A DNA stretch of 5,644 bases from an uncultured Bacteroidales bacterium (GTDB taxonomy: Bacteria > Bacteroidota > Bacteroidia > Bacteroidales > Bacteroidaceae): the NCBI GenBank assembly GCA_902783615.1, contig CACZRQ010000184.1, positions 1-5,644 on the forward strand, given 5' to 3'. The notes beneath the pieces were generated by a model. That model saw nothing but the letters and a program-made list of their open reading frames with translations. It was not told where the DNA came from and did not search any database. This document shows, piece by piece, positions 5,520 to 5,644 of the stretch. Numbering within the stretch: position 1 is the stretch's first letter; each line of letters begins with the position of its first letter. The translations under genes were made by a program, and so were the position numbers.

Positions 5520-5644
5520 ATCAAATGGAAATCAATAAACAGGCAAAACTCTCCGAGCACTTTACGCTCGGGGAGTTGACGAGGAGCAAGTCATATCCGA
5601 AGATTTATAATGTGCCAAGTCATGTGGCGATAGAGAATCTGAAG
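5516..5644 (+). CDS. M15-type peptidoglycan peptidase, 5' part only
   Basis: The reading frame begins at ATG 5516, overlapping the stop of the primase-helicase gene (ATGA), and runs open for 43 codons to the window edge. The segment L12-S-E-H-F-T-L-G-E-L-T-R-S with V38-A-I-E-N-L-K near the edge matches the start of peptidase M15A-like proteins ('LS.hFtl.EltrS ... NL..L'). Members cleave D-Ala-containing or cross-link peptides in peptidoglycan, and are found as phage endolysins and in Bacteroidales accessory cassettes. The zinc ligands (the HxxxxxxD and later H motifs) would lie beyond the edge, so catalytic competence cannot be judged. No signal peptide is visible at the N-terminus; ATG 5525 (residue 4) is an alternative start. 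The overlap places it in the same operon as the primase-helicase. Confidence 0.8.
   Translation, partial: MNQMEINKQAKLSEHFTLGELTRSKSYPKIYNVPSHVAIENLK

Overview
The window looks like Bacteroidales DNA, most likely Prevotella or Bacteroides. Three things point there. Two promoters carry the Bacteroidota -7 element TAnnTTTG (48-55 and 1939-1946), and the first also has a -33 TTTG at the right spacing. Most starts have A-rich leaders instead of a Shine-Dalgarno site. The gene set (BT4734/VirE-N plus DUF3987-type primase-helicase, DUF3127-like OB-fold protein, M15-type peptidase) is typical of Bacteroidales accessory DNA. All real genes are on the + strand. Family calls come from reading the sequence and memory of the families; no search was run.

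Left part (1-1821). A strong promoter (24-55) drives a gene-free stretch that folds into a rod of about 195 nt: a 16-bp closing stem, an asymmetric central bubble and a long apical arm. This is the architecture of 6S RNA. A 480-aa protein gene (323-1765) follows; its first ~110 residues look HIRAN-like and the rest is unassigned. It ends at a clear intrinsic terminator (1785-1821).

Boundary (1822-2015). The terminator is followed by six short G+T-rich repeats in two 27-bp blocks (1833-1891). Next come a new promoter (1939-1946) and a leader holding a 30-bp near-duplicate of the 3' end of the gene that follows.

Right part (2016-5644). Five co-oriented genes, probably one operon: a 125-aa basic four-cysteine protein, a 91-aa OB-fold (DUF3127-like) protein, a 130-aa protein of unknown function, a 779-aa two-domain primase-helicase-like protein, and the start of an M15-type cell-wall peptidase cut by the window edge. 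The last three are joined by ATGA stop/start overlaps. A primase-helicase, a putative single-strand-binding protein and iteron-like repeats suggest a replication or mobility module, with the peptidase perhaps acting on peptidoglycan. No integrase, transposase or relaxase is visible, so mobility is inference. The primase-helicase gene is compositionally mosaic: its first ~650 bp are much richer in GC than the rest.
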